From: Hyphomicrobiales bacterium
GTDB taxonomy: Bacteria > Pseudomonadota > Alphaproteobacteria > Rhizobiales > Rhizobiaceae
DNA length: 64,000 nucleotides
Direction: 5' to 3'
NCBI GenBank assembly: GCA_900470965.1
Contig: UCCS01000009.1
Coordinates: forward strand, 1-64,000
The notes under the pieces were generated by a model. That model searched no databases, was not told where the DNA came from, and saw only the letters and a program-made list of their open reading frames with translations. Made by a program: the position numbers and the translations under genes. Shown here in pieces: positions 39,898-48,446 of this stretch (positions are counted from its first letter, which is position 1; each line of letters opens with the position of its first letter).

Positions 39898-42408
39898 CTA
39901 GTGTGCTGTCCGCCTGCGGGCAGCCGAATAGATCAGCGCCGCGACGACAATCAGGATGCCCTGGAACAGATATTGATAGGTCTGTGTGAGACTGAGGAAT
40001 GTCACCGCGCTTAGCACTTCCGTCAGCAGGACGGCACCGAGGACCGTGCCGATGAATGTTCCGCGACCACCCGTCAGGCTCGTACCACCGAGTACGACCG
40101 CCGTGATGCTGGACAAGGTGTAGTTGACGCCCTGGCGTGGATCACCGACGCCGATCTGTGTCATCAGCATGAGTGCGCCGACGGCGGTCATCAGGGAGCA
40201 AGCGATATAGCCGCTGATATAGGTCAGATCGACACGAATGCCCATTCTGCGTGCGGATTCCTCGTTTGAACCGACCGCCCGCAAGCGCCAGCCAAGTCTC
40301 GATCCGCGCAGCGCGTATTCACCAATCAGCGTCACGACGACGAGGATGAGGAAGGCGACGGGAAGCGGCCCCCATTGCCAGTTGACCCAATCTGTGACGG
40401 TCGAGCTGATATAGCCGTCCGGGTTTTCGCGCAGCAGAAAGCTGAAACCCTGTATCGCGATATACATGGCAAGTGTTGCCGCAATCGGCGTAAAGTTCGC
40501 GTATCGGATCAAAACGCCATTCACGGCGCCCGTGACGAACGCACCCGTCAGCATGAGCAGAAATCCAATCAACATCATACCGCTCGACATATCCTCAGTG
40601 ACGAAGAACGAGGCGACGACGACGAGAAAACCGGCAAGCGGGCCGACGGATAGGTCGATGCCGCCCATGAGCAGCGCGATCGTCTGTCCGAGGGCGATGA
40701 AGCCCAGCGCGGTCGACAGCAGGAGGATGTTGTAGATGTTGTAGATCGACAGAAAGTTGTCGTTCTGACCATTGACGAAAAGCCCGAGAAGAATACTCAC
40801 AAGCGCCAACGGCACGGCGGGCGCAATATCCGACTGCAGGAAATGGCGCAGCCCGTTCGGTGCGGTCCCCCCTGATATCGAACCGCTTTCGACATCGTGA
40901 GTTGCGGCCTTGACGGCCGCCGCGACGATGCGCTCTTCGGTGACATCATCACCGGTCAACGTTTCGACGACGTGACCGCGCGACATGACGATGACCTTAT
41001 CGCACAGCCCCTCGAGCTCGACCGCATCGGATGAGTTGACGACAACAGGCGTTCCTGCCTCCGATACGTCACGCAGGATACGATAGATCTCGAAGCGCGC
41101 GCCAACGTCCACACCCTGCGTCGGCTCGTCGGCAATTACAATGCCAGGCTCTGACAGGAGGGCGCGCGACATTACCACCTTTTGCTGATTGCCACCGGAC
41201 AAGGACATGATCGGTGCTTCGAGACCGGGAGCTTTGACTGCCAGCTCGCCGAAGATCGCGGTGACTTTTTCGTGCTCTCTCCTACTGTTCATGACGCCAC
41301 TTGCGGCGAATTTCTCCAGCGCAGAGAAGGTGGCGTTTTCGCGCACCGTCAGGCCGCTCGCCACGCCTTCGAGATGTCTGTCAGACGGCATGAAGGCAGA
41401 TTGACGCAACAGCGTCGGTTGATTGACGGCTTGCCCGTGAAGCGTGACCGCCCCCTCTGCTGTGTGCAGACCGGCAAGCGTGCGCATCAGCTCTGTCTGG
41501 CCGTTGCCGGAGACACCGGCGACGCCAATGATCTCGCCGCGCGCTACATCAAAACTTACATTGGTAAATCCGTGGCCGCTCAAACCCGCAACGGACAAAC
41601 TGGCCGCACCGCCGACCCGCTTCGACTTTGGCGGAAAGGCAGCCTCCAGCGTGCGACCGACGATGAGATTGACGAGCTCGGCATCGCTCGTGTCATCGAC
41701 AAGTGCCGAACCGCGCACGCGCCCGTCTCGCATGACAGTGACGCGCTGGGCGATCTGGCGCAGCTCTGCCAGACGGTGGGTGATGTAGATCACCGAGGTG
41801 CCCGCTTTCACCGCCTTGCGGATGAGACCGAAGAGCATGTCAGTTGCCTCCTGGTCGAGGGAGGCCGTCGGCTCGTCAAGGATGAGGAGCTTCGGTTTCA
41901 TTGCGAGCGCCTTGCCGATTTCGAGCAAATGCTTCTGCGCCACCGTCATCTGGCCGGCGCGCATGTGTAACGGTAGTGCCAATCCGACCGTGTCGAGCAT
42001 CTCCCTTGCGACTTCGCTCATGGGCCTGCCGGAAAACATCGATGGCGGCAGGGCAACGCTCAGATTTTCGAGGATCGACAGGTCGTTGAGGATGGCGGGA
42101 TGCTGGAAACAGATGGCAATGCCGATGGTGCTTGCGAACTCAGGCGTCATCTGCCTGATGCGCTCGCCCTCGAAGCTGATCTCGCCCTCGCTCGGTTGGA
42201 GCGTGCCGGCGATGATGTTCATCAATGTCGACTTGCCTGCACCGTTCTCACCGAGAATGGCATGGACTTCGCCCGGCCGGAATTCGACGCTCACGTCGCG
42301 AAGCGCGGCAACACCCCCAAAATATTTGTGGATTCCGGTCAGGCAGATCGTCTGGTCGGAACGGGTCGACAACGGTGTCGCGATTGCATTGATTTCTGCT
42401 GCAGCCAT
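39898..42408 (-). CDS. Natural fusion of RbsA-type ATPase and RbsC-type permease
   Basis: This 836-residue protein joins two transporter subunits in one frame. Residues 1 to about 500 are a double ATPase: GENGAGKST, LLILDEPTASLD, a second-domain GVSGNGQTEL, LSGGNQQKVV and IVIADEPTQGVD. Residues about 515-836 are a complete sugar permease with GGIDLSVGPLAGF, MGIRVDLTYISGYIACS and LGGTSLTGGRGT. The frame is continuous with no stop or internal ribosome site that I can see at the junction near residue 510. A second, separate permease lies at 43536, so the importer would be a hetero-assembly. Confidence 0.88.
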   Translation of the reverse strand: MAAAEINAIATPLSTRSDQTICLTGIHKYFGGVAALRDVSVEFRPGEVHAILGENGAGKSTLMNIIAGTLQPSEGEISFEGERIRQMTPEFASTIGIAICFQHPAILNDLSILENLSVALPPSMFSGRPMSEVAREMLDTVGLALPLHMRAGQMTVAQKHLLEIGKALAMKPKLLILDEPTASLDQEATDMLFGLIRKAVKAGTSVIYITHRLAELRQIAQRVTVMRDGRVRGSALVDDTSDAELVNLIVGRTLEAAFPPKSKRVGGAASLSVAGLSGHGFTNVSFDVARGEIIGVAGVSGNGQTELMRTLAGLHTAEGAVTLHGQAVNQPTLLRQSAFMPSDRHLEGVASGLTVRENATFSALEKFAASGVMNSRREHEKVTAIFGELAVKAPGLEAPIMSLSGGNQQKVVMSRALLSEPGIVIADEPTQGVDVGARFEIYRILRDVSEAGTPVVVNSSDAVELEGLCDKVIVMSRGHVVETLTGDDVTEERIVAAAVKAATHDVESGSISGGTAPNGLRHFLQSDIAPAVPLALVSILLGLFVNGQNDNFLSIYNIYNILLLSTALGFIALGQTIALLMGGIDLSVGPLAGFLVVVASFFVTEDMSSGMMLIGFLLMLTGAFVTGAVNGVLIRYANFTPIAATLAMYIAIQGFSFLLRENPDGYISSTVTDWVNWQWGPLPVAFLILVVVTLIGEYALRGSRLGWRLRAVGSNEESARRMGIRVDLTYISGYIACSLMTAVGALMLMTQIGVGDPRQGVNYTLSSITAVVLGGTSLTGGRGTFIGTVLGAVLLTEVLSAVTFLSLTQTYQYLFQGILIVVAALIYSAARRRTAH

Positions 42409-42430
42409 AGCTTGTCATCCGCTGGAAGAG

Positions 42431-42455
42431 AAAACCTGCCCGGAGCTCGGGCAGG
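42431..42455 (-). terminator. Stem-loop plus T-run after the binding-protein gene
   Basis: On the minus strand CCTGCCCG pairs with CGGGCAGG across a five-base loop and is followed by TTTT. It lies just after the stop of the binding-protein gene and before the ATPase-permease fusion gene. It fits a partial terminator that favours expression of the binding protein. Confidence 0.65.
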
Positions 42456-42471
42456 TCCTGGATGTTTACGA

Positions 42472-43539
42472 TTACTTTCCGACCGCCTTTGCCTGATCCT
42501 CGGCTGAAAGTTCGGAGGACAGGTAGATCGCGCCCGGAAGATCCTTGCGGCACTGCACCGCGCTTGGCTTGCCGGATACCGAATCCTCGAAGGCCGGTGC
42601 CTTGAAGACCTGTTCGCTCGGCGGCGTGCCGCCGGTGGCAAGCGCGACGGCCCATTGGACCGCGAGCCTGACATTGTCGTTGCCGGTTGCGACCGTGAAG
42701 AGCTTGAAGTCCGGATTGCTGTCCTTGTTGTCCTGCCAGAAGCAGCCGAGCGAGTTTCCATCAGAGGTAGCAAGCGCCGGGATCGACTTCCCCTGTTTGG
42801 CAAAGAGCGGCAGCGCACCGACGAGAGAGGGACCGAAGTCGGAGATGATCACATCGATCTTCTGGTTCTTGGCGATTTCCGCCGTCAGTACCTTCTGTGT
42901 CAGCGCCGGATCCCAGTTGGTGACGGCGAAGGGCTCCTGATTGACGAACACATATTCGGGGCCAAGAACCTTCTTGAGGCCCTTGAGTTCATCGAGGCCC
43001 TGGCTGTTGCCGGCAGGCCCGGAGAGGAAGAGGAGGTTTCCGCCTTTCGGCAGGACGCTCTTGATCCAGTTGCCCCAGCTTTCGCCATCGTTTTCAAAGG
43101 ATGCGCCGACGAATTTCGAATAATTCTGGCCATCCTTGCCACCAACGGCGACGCGATAGGGCACGACGACCTTGCCTGATTTGAAGACGCTGGTAATGGC
43201 TGGAAGCACCGCCGGGCCTGCATCGCCAAAGACGACAAGCGCATCAAGACCCTTGGCCGCCATGCTCTTGATGTCGGAGATCGATTTCAACGTGTCGCCC
43301 TGACCGTCAGCATATTCGTACTTGGTGATGCTGGGGCAAAGATCCACGGTCTGCTTGCCGGAGGCCGTCGTGACCTGGCGCCAGCTGTTGCCGCCATAAC
43401 CGTCCAGTAGTCCGAGCGTTGCCTTCTTCGGGCCGCACCAGGATGGGGCCTCGGCCTTGGCGATACCGGTAGTGGCGAATGCAGTGGTCGCGGCCACAAC
43501 GGAAAGCGCCAGGTATTTCGAGAGAGATGCATGTTTCAT
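42472..43539 (-). CDS. Sugar-type ABC transporter substrate-binding protein
   Basis: This 355-residue protein has a signal peptide ending near IAKA-EAP and a type-1 periplasmic binding fold: KKATLGLLDGYGGNSWRQVT at the mature start, AAKGLDALVVFGDAGPAVLP, and a late NDNVRLAVQWAVALATGGTP. Four cysteines are present. The start at 43539 overlaps the stop of the upstream permease; the much longer open frame reads through that permease. It belongs to the importer unit transcribed from about 45.3 kb and probably binds the substrate of the hydroxyquinol-forming pathway. Confidence 0.85.
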   Translation of the reverse strand: MKHASLSKYLALSVVAATTAFATTGIAKAEAPSWCGPKKATLGLLDGYGGNSWRQVTTASGKQTVDLCPSITKYEYADGQGDTLKSISDIKSMAAKGLDALVVFGDAGPAVLPAITSVFKSGKVVVPYRVAVGGKDGQNYSKFVGASFENDGESWGNWIKSVLPKGGNLLFLSGPAGNSQGLDELKGLKKVLGPEYVFVNQEPFAVTNWDPALTQKVLTAEIAKNQKIDVIISDFGPSLVGALPLFAKQGKSIPALATSDGNSLGCFWQDNKDSNPDFKLFTVATGNDNVRLAVQWAVALATGGTPPSEQVFKAPAFEDSVSGKPSAVQCRKDLPGAIYLSSELSAEDQAKAVGK

Positions 43540-44561
43540 GTTTTGTCCTCCACTTTTCTTGTCCCAGTCGTTGTCTTGCGGTTTACCGTCCAGCGGATCG
43601 AGTAAACACCGATGCCAAAACCCAGAGCCAAGGCCTGGATGATGGTTTGAGCTGAAAACGGCACCCCGACCGTCAGTGCGAATTGGCTCAATTGGTTGAG
43701 GAAAAATGCAGCGATGACCGTCGAGACGGGATAACCTCGCCCACCGAGAAGTGATGTACCGCCGAGAACCACGACAGCGACGGAGGGCAGCAGCAGGCTG
43801 TCCCCTTGAAAGGCGGTGGGTTCGCGGGTGATGCCGGCAATCAGTGTGCCGGCCATGCAATAGAGAAGCTGCGCATAGACATAGGCCATCATCTGGTGAA
43901 TGCGCACGTTCAGGCCGGCAGCTCGTGCGGCAAGAGGATTGGCACCGATCGCCTCGAACCGTCGACCCGCCACCGTTTTCTTGAGCGCGAAGCTCACGAG
44001 CGCCATGCCCGCCAGCGCGAAGATGACCGAGTTTGGCAGGCCGAGACTTTCGCCGCCCGCGATCTCGGCCAGAAGGTTGGTGGTGATCGAGGGGACGCCG
44101 CCCGACACAGCAAAGACGACTGCGTAAAGCAGCGCATTGGTGCCGATCGTGGTGATGATTGCGTTCACCCTGAAGATGCTGACGAGAAGCCCGTTCAGGG
44201 AGCCGGCGACGAGCGAAATGCCAATCGACAGAAGGACTGCCTGATGGAGCAACGCATCGTTCTGCTGCGGAAAGTGGGTTGCGATGACGACGGCAAGCGA
44301 CACCGCGCCAGGAAGGGAAAGGTCGAAGCCACCCTGCTGCACCACGAGCAACTGACCGAGACCGACAATGGCGATGATTGCCGCGAAGGGCAGGCTTCCC
44401 GAAAGCGCGCCCCAGGACAGGCTCGACGGCGCAAAGACCGCGCATATGAGAAGGAGAACGAGCGTCGAGAAGACGACGGTCATGAAGCTTCGTGCCAGCG
44501 GTATCGGCAAGATTGTCCCCCTTGGATGCTTGTTGGAAGCAATGGGAAAGGCGTTCGTCAT
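43536..44561 (-). CDS. Sugar-type ABC transporter permease
   Basis: This 341-residue protein has about nine hydrophobic segments, the family motif QQGGFDLSLPGAVSLA, the coupling loop AIGANPLAARAAGLNVRI and the late LGGTSLLGGRGYP. The start at 44561 (MTNAFPIAS) is chosen since the preceding frame is not protein-like, although the ribosome site is weak. It comes before the binding-protein gene, an unusual order for these operons. It should pair with the permease half of the fusion protein. Confidence 0.85.
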   Translation of the reverse strand: MTNAFPIASNKHPRGTILPIPLARSFMTVVFSTLVLLLICAVFAPSSLSWGALSGSLPFAAIIAIVGLGQLLVVQQGGFDLSLPGAVSLAVVIATHFPQQNDALLHQAVLLSIGISLVAGSLNGLLVSIFRVNAIITTIGTNALLYAVVFAVSGGVPSITTNLLAEIAGGESLGLPNSVIFALAGMALVSFALKKTVAGRRFEAIGANPLAARAAGLNVRIHQMMAYVYAQLLYCMAGTLIAGITREPTAFQGDSLLLPSVAVVVLGGTSLLGGRGYPVSTVIAAFFLNQLSQFALTVGVPFSAQTIIQALALGFGIGVYSIRWTVNRKTTTGTRKVEDKT

Positions 44562-44661
44562 CGAAGTCTGTCTTTCGCGCTGAATGTCATGGCTCCGCCG
44601 CCGAGCTCCCGGCAAAAACCGGAGGGCCCGTTCGGCAAATATTCAAGAGAGGAGACCGACG

Positions 44662-44868
44662 TCAGGTATCCCGTTTCGGAAAAACCCAACCCACCGATGG
44701 GCCGGCCTTTGGCGGAGGTCGCAGTCGACTAGGCCGTCGACGCGCTGACAGTGAGTGGGGCGGATTTCGCGATTCCTGGTACTCGACGTGAAATCCGCTG
44801 CAAATGCTCCCGGCTTCTGCGAGCCAGTCGCGGATCTCGTCCCAGTTGATTGTACCTGCCGCTTTCAT
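44662..44868 (-). CDS. Small hypothetical ORF with a strong ribosome site
   Basis: An ATG at 44868 follows GAGGAGGGAAA, the best ribosome site in this part of the window. The 68-residue product begins MKAAGTINWDEIRDWLAEAG, looks helical, and has a proline- and arginine-rich tail. I recognise no family. It lies between the YciI-like gene and the permease on the same strand. It may be a small operon protein, or the start of a longer gene that has been truncated; the tail looks less protein-like than the first 30 residues. Confidence 0.35.
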   Translation of the reverse strand: MKAAGTINWDEIRDWLAEAGSICSGFHVEYQESRNPPHSLSARRRPSRLRPPPKAGPSVGWVFPKRDT

Positions 44869-44930
44869 TTTCCCTCCTCCTCAGAAAATCAGCTGCTGCC
44901 GGGACACGCGGGCATCCCGATGCGGTCATC

Positions 44931-45215
44931 TTAGCGATGGCCGCCGATCGTTGGCCGCCACTCGTAGATGGCGACGCTTGCATAGACGTCGTGGAGGACA
45001 AAGGGATCCTCCGCGCTGAAGCGATGCATTTCCTCCAGCGAACTGACATCGGCCACGACAACTCCTCCGCTGCCTTCGCCGAATTCATCCACGATCGGTC
45101 CGGACTGGACGATGCCGACCCGACCGGACCGCAGATGGCGCTTGTGGTCCTCGAGATAGGTTTCGCGTTCGGCCGCCTTGCCGGGATTGGATATTGCGAC
45201 ACGAACTGCAAGCAT
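44931..45215 (-). CDS. YciI-like protein (DGPF/dimeric ferredoxin-like fold)
   Basis: This 94-residue protein has the YciI pattern: an early RVAISNPGKAAERETYLEDH with a histidine, a GPIVDEFGEGSGGVVVADVS middle and a DPFVLHDVY element followed by WRP. YciI relatives act in degradation of chlorinated or hydroxylated aromatics and as muconolactone-isomerase-like enzymes. The start at 45215 follows GGGAGGGAGAGG. It is the first gene of the importer unit, 116 bp downstream of the shared palindrome at 45331. Confidence 0.78.
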   Translation of the reverse strand: MLAVRVAISNPGKAAERETYLEDHKRHLRSGRVGIVQSGPIVDEFGEGSGGVVVADVSSLEEMHRFSAEDPFVLHDVYASVAIYEWRPTIGGHR

Positions 45216-45330
45216 GACCTCTCCCTCCCTGGTAGCCAAATCGGCCCTCCGTCTCCCGTCCAATTTCGGATATCGGAGACATCGCAATAGTGATGGTAAC
45301 CGCACTCTGAGCAAAGGAAACAGTGGAATT

Positions 45331-45343
45331 ATCCATTTTGGAT
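45331..45343. promoter_or_regulatory. Shared palindrome ATCCAnnnTGGAT, copy 1
   Basis: ATCCATTTTGGAT preceded by AATT lies upstream of the YciI-importer unit. Nearly identical sites lie at 53062 and 57498, upstream of the other units of the island. This is a candidate binding site of the island's regulator, probably the HTH-solute-binding protein at 54247. Confidence 0.55.
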
Positions 45344-45412
45344 TTCCGGATTTCCCTGCCCCCACTACGCAAAACTCCTCGTCGCGTCCAACGCTCCCGG
45401 ATGGCGGCGAAC

Positions 45413-46477
45413 CTATTTTGCCCGGGGTTCATCGCCCCGGAAAGCGCGCTCGAGCAGGTCGGTCAGACCTTCCTTTTCCAGGGCACGCGGGTTCCAATAA
45501 GGATTCGATATGGCTTGTTCGACGGCAGCTCCGACACTGCCTTGCGGCATGCCGAGCTCCTGCAGAGACATCTTCGCGCCGAGCCGCCTCGAAAGATCAA
45601 AGAGTGCCTGGGCGGGATCGGCGGCACCAAGCTTGCCGCCGAGCATGTCCATCGCTGCTGGTGCGGCACTGGCATTGTAGGCGATGGCATGCGGCAGCAC
45701 GGCGGTATGCATTGCTGCGTGCGGCAGGTTGAACATGCCGCCGAGCGTGTGGCAGAGCTTGTGGTGCAACGCCATTCCGACCGACCCGAGACAAATGCCG
45801 CAGAGCCAGGCGCCGTAGAGAGCATCCGAACGGGCCGTCTTGTCTCCAGGGTTCTGGGTGATCCCGGGCAAGGCGCGAACGATCGCATTGATCCCCTCCA
45901 GCGCCATCATCGAAATGATCGGGTTTGCTTCCCGGGCATAGAGCGCCTCGACCGCATGGGCGACGGCATTCATGCCGCTCGTGACGGACATTGAAACCGG
46001 CAGGCTGAGCGTCAAGTCGACATCGTAGACGATGATTTCCGGAAGAATGCGAGGATCGGATCGCGTCACTTTTCGTCCACCCTCGGTTTCTCCAAGGATT
46101 GGCGTTGCCTCCGATCCGGCATAGGTGGTCGGAACAACAATCTGTGCAAGATCGGTACGATAGGCGATCGCCTTGCCGAGACCCGTCGTCGACCCGCCGC
46201 CGATCGCGACGAGGCCATCAGCTCGGAGTGCCTCGACCTGTCGCATGGCGTCGGCCGTCACATTGGTCGGCGTATGCATGGTCGCCTTGGAGAACATTCC
46301 GGCCACGCGCGTACCGAGATGAGCGGCGATATCCTGCGCCTGGCTTTCCTGTTCCGGTGTGGAGAGCACGAGCAGGCGTCTTGCACCGAGCCTGTCGGCC
46401 TCCTCCGCGAGCCTTGAGATCGTGCCGCTGCCGAAAATGACGCGGCCGGGATTTCCGGTATAGACGAAGTGTTCCAT
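45413..46477 (-). CDS. Maleylacetate reductase
   Basis: This 354-residue iron-containing alcohol dehydrogenase family protein has the maleylacetate reductase pattern. Key segments are FVYTGNPGRVIFGSGT at the start, VAIGGGSTTGLGKAIA for nucleotide binding, VPTTYAGSEATPILGETEGG, NAVAHAVEALYA, and HHKLCHTLGG with the metal-binding histidine region. It reduces maleylacetate to 3-oxoadipate with NAD(P)H. It is the last gene of the leftward operon and takes the product of the adjacent hydroxyquinol dioxygenase. The start has GGAGG upstream. Confidence 0.9.
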   Translation of the reverse strand: MEHFVYTGNPGRVIFGSGTISRLAEEADRLGARRLLVLSTPEQESQAQDIAAHLGTRVAGMFSKATMHTPTNVTADAMRQVEALRADGLVAIGGGSTTGLGKAIAYRTDLAQIVVPTTYAGSEATPILGETEGGRKVTRSDPRILPEIIVYDVDLTLSLPVSMSVTSGMNAVAHAVEALYAREANPIISMMALEGINAIVRALPGITQNPGDKTARSDALYGAWLCGICLGSVGMALHHKLCHTLGGMFNLPHAAMHTAVLPHAIAYNASAAPAAMDMLGGKLGAADPAQALFDLSRRLGAKMSLQELGMPQGSVGAAVEQAISNPYWNPRALEKEGLTDLLERAFRGDEPRAK

Positions 46478-46486
46478 GCCGGCCTC

Positions 46487-47368
46487 CTAGCGCCCCTGCC
46501 CGGTGCGGGTGAGAACGAAATCGAAATCGGAGCGCCACAGCGTATCGCCGTTCTCGACAGGTTCGAAAGGCGTGACCAGCGTCTTCTTCACCCCGAAAAC
46601 GGTGTCTGATTGAAGGTAGGGGTCTTTCCCGACGAAAGTGTGCGTCACGAGCTTCTCAAAGCCGTCGGCGCGGACCATGTAGTGCATGTGGGCCGGACGA
46701 TAGGGATGGCGTCCGAGCGACGCCAGCATCTTGCCGACCGGTCCGTCATCGGGAATGGGATAGGAAACCGGCTTGATGCCGACGAAGCTGTAGGCTCCGT
46801 CGGAGCCGGTGATAAAGACACCGCGATTGTTCCACTTCGGCTGGATATCGGGCTGCTGCACGTCGTAATAGCCTTCCGCATTGTCCGACCAGACGTCGAT
46901 GCGGGCGCCCGCAACCGGATTGCCGTCAAGATCGATCACCCGGCCGGTGAACAGACAGCTTTCGCCCTTGCCGTCGAGGCAGATCAGATCGCCCATACGG
47001 CGTACGGGAGCGCCCTCGACATGGAACGGGCCGAAGACGGTGTTTTCGGTCGCCCCTTGTGGCCGCCGGTTGTTAATGGCGTCGACCAGCATGGAAAGAC
47101 CGAGCGTATCCGAGAGCAGGATGAACTCCTGGCGTTCCTGCGTGCAGATGTGGCCCGTGCGGGTCAGGAAATCGATGCCGAATTCCCATTCCTCCTGCGT
47201 GAGCTCGATCTCGCGCGCGAAATTGTGGAGATGCTTCACGAGGGATGCCATGATCTTGGCGAGCCGCGGATTGACGTCCTTGGCCATGCGCGCATTGACG
47301 GTCTCGATCGAGTTTTCCTCGGTAAAATATCCCGCCGGCGAAACCGGTGCTGTGAGGTCGGCACTCAT
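46487..47368 (-). CDS. Hydroxyquinol 1,2-dioxygenase (intradiol)
   Basis: This protein of about 293 residues belongs to the intradiol dioxygenases. An N-terminal helical linker domain (EEWEFGIDFLTRTGHICTQE, LSMLVDAIN) is followed by GATENTVFGPFHVEGAP. The catalytic domain has the iron ligands in DNAEGYYDVQ and HPYRPAHMHYMV. The hydroxyquinol subgroup shares this length and N-terminus. It opens 1,2,4-trihydroxybenzene to maleylacetate. ATG 47368 is used because GGAGGAGG sits six bases upstream. It precedes maleylacetate reductase by nine bases. Confidence 0.88.
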   Translation of the reverse strand: MSADLTAPVSPAGYFTEENSIETVNARMAKDVNPRLAKIMASLVKHLHNFAREIELTQEEWEFGIDFLTRTGHICTQERQEFILLSDTLGLSMLVDAINNRRPQGATENTVFGPFHVEGAPVRRMGDLICLDGKGESCLFTGRVIDLDGNPVAGARIDVWSDNAEGYYDVQQPDIQPKWNNRGVFITGSDGAYSFVGIKPVSYPIPDDGPVGKMLASLGRHPYRPAHMHYMVRADGFEKLVTHTFVGKDPYLQSDTVFGVKKTLVTPFEPVENGDTLWRSDFDFVLTRTGQGR

Positions 47369-47383
47369 GCGGTCCTCCTCCAA

Positions 47384-48442
47384 TCAGGGTATGATGCGAT
47401 CCGCGCGCAGGCGGTCGAAAGCGTCGGTGAAGGACTGGGTCGTGTCCTGATAATCCATGAAGCCGAGCTTGCGGCTGCGGCCCATATCGTTGAAGGTCTC
47501 GACCTGCCGACCAAGATCTGCGTCCGAATGCCAGAAGGAGGCGACCCGCGAGAGCGCATTGGGCTGCAGGTCATATTTTCTGACCATTCCGTTCCAGATC
47601 TCGTCTGCGCCCGCCATCTGGTTTTCGAGGGGGTCGGGGGCACCGGAATAGGGTGCTGCCTCAATGCCGAAATAGGCGGCGATCCGCGGCCAGAGCCATT
47701 TCCACCGGAAGACCTCGCCGTTGACGACGTTGAACGCGAGATTGGCCGCTTCCTTCGTGGTTGCGGCCCATCGAAGATGCCGGGCAAGCAGGCGCGCATC
47801 GGTGACATCGGTCGTCGCCTGCCATTGCTGCGGCGATCCAGGGAAGACGAACGGCCTTCCCGTCTCCTTGCAGATCGATGCGTAGATTGCGAGTGTTGCA
47901 GCCATATTCATTGCATTGCCGACGGCATAGCCGATCAGCGTGTGCGGCCGGTGGATCGACCAGGTAAAGCCGTCGCGGGCTGCGGCAGCAAACACCTCAT
48001 CCTCCTGGACATAGTAGAAATTTTCCCCCGGCAGGCGCTCCTGCTCTTCGCGGAAAGGGGTCTCGGGCTGTGTCTTGGCGTAGGATTCGAACGGCCCGAG
48101 ATAATGCTTGGTGCCAGTCGTCAACGCGACATGGCCCACACTTGCGCCCTGCAAGCCATCGAGCACATTGCGGACGATCGCCCCGTTCACCTTGCAGTTT
48201 TCCGCTTCCGTCTCCTGGCGCGACCAGGCAGTGATGAAGACGTGGCTTGGCCGCAGACCGAGCAGCGCACCACGGACGGAATCCGGATCGACGAGATCGC
48301 ACTGAAGCGTTTGCACCCCGGCGATCGGGCTGACGGATCGGGACAGGCCCGATACGCCCCAGTCACCCGCGGCAAGCAGGAGTTCGGCTAGGTTGCTTCC
48401 GGTAATGCCGGTCGCGCCGACAATCAGGGCATGCTTTGTCAT
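47384..48442 (-). CDS. NAD(P)-dependent reductase, PRISE-like extended SDR
   Basis: This 352-residue extended SDR has the Rossmann motif ALIVGATGITGSNLAELLL and the region VALTTGTKHYLGPF. Sequences such as FYYVQEDEVF and WSIHRPHTLIGYAVGNAMNM are typical of PRISE proteins (progesterone 5-beta-reductase/iridoid-synthase-like enone reductases). These reduce carbon-carbon double bonds of enones. It sits between a zinc dehydrogenase and the hydroxyquinol dioxygenase, so it might reduce a cyclic enone or shuttle an intermediate before ring cleavage. The role is inferred. Confidence 0.78.
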   Translation of the reverse strand: MTKHALIVGATGITGSNLAELLLAAGDWGVSGLSRSVSPIAGVQTLQCDLVDPDSVRGALLGLRPSHVFITAWSRQETEAENCKVNGAIVRNVLDGLQGASVGHVALTTGTKHYLGPFESYAKTQPETPFREEQERLPGENFYYVQEDEVFAAAARDGFTWSIHRPHTLIGYAVGNAMNMAATLAIYASICKETGRPFVFPGSPQQWQATTDVTDARLLARHLRWAATTKEAANLAFNVVNGEVFRWKWLWPRIAAYFGIEAAPYSGAPDPLENQMAGADEIWNGMVRKYDLQPNALSRVASFWHSDADLGRQVETFNDMGRSRKLGFMDYQDTTQSFTDAFDRLRADRIIP

Positions 48443-48446
48443 GGGT

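Noticed and set aside
42472..44445. 657-codon frame that could make a permease-binding-protein fusion
   Set aside because: Its first half reads the permease gene in the wrong frame; the true binding-protein start at 43539 has a signal peptide and overlaps the permease stop.
46610..48391. 593-codon open frame on the plus strand
   Set aside because: Antisense to the hydroxyquinol dioxygenase and PRISE-like genes, both of which are well supported.
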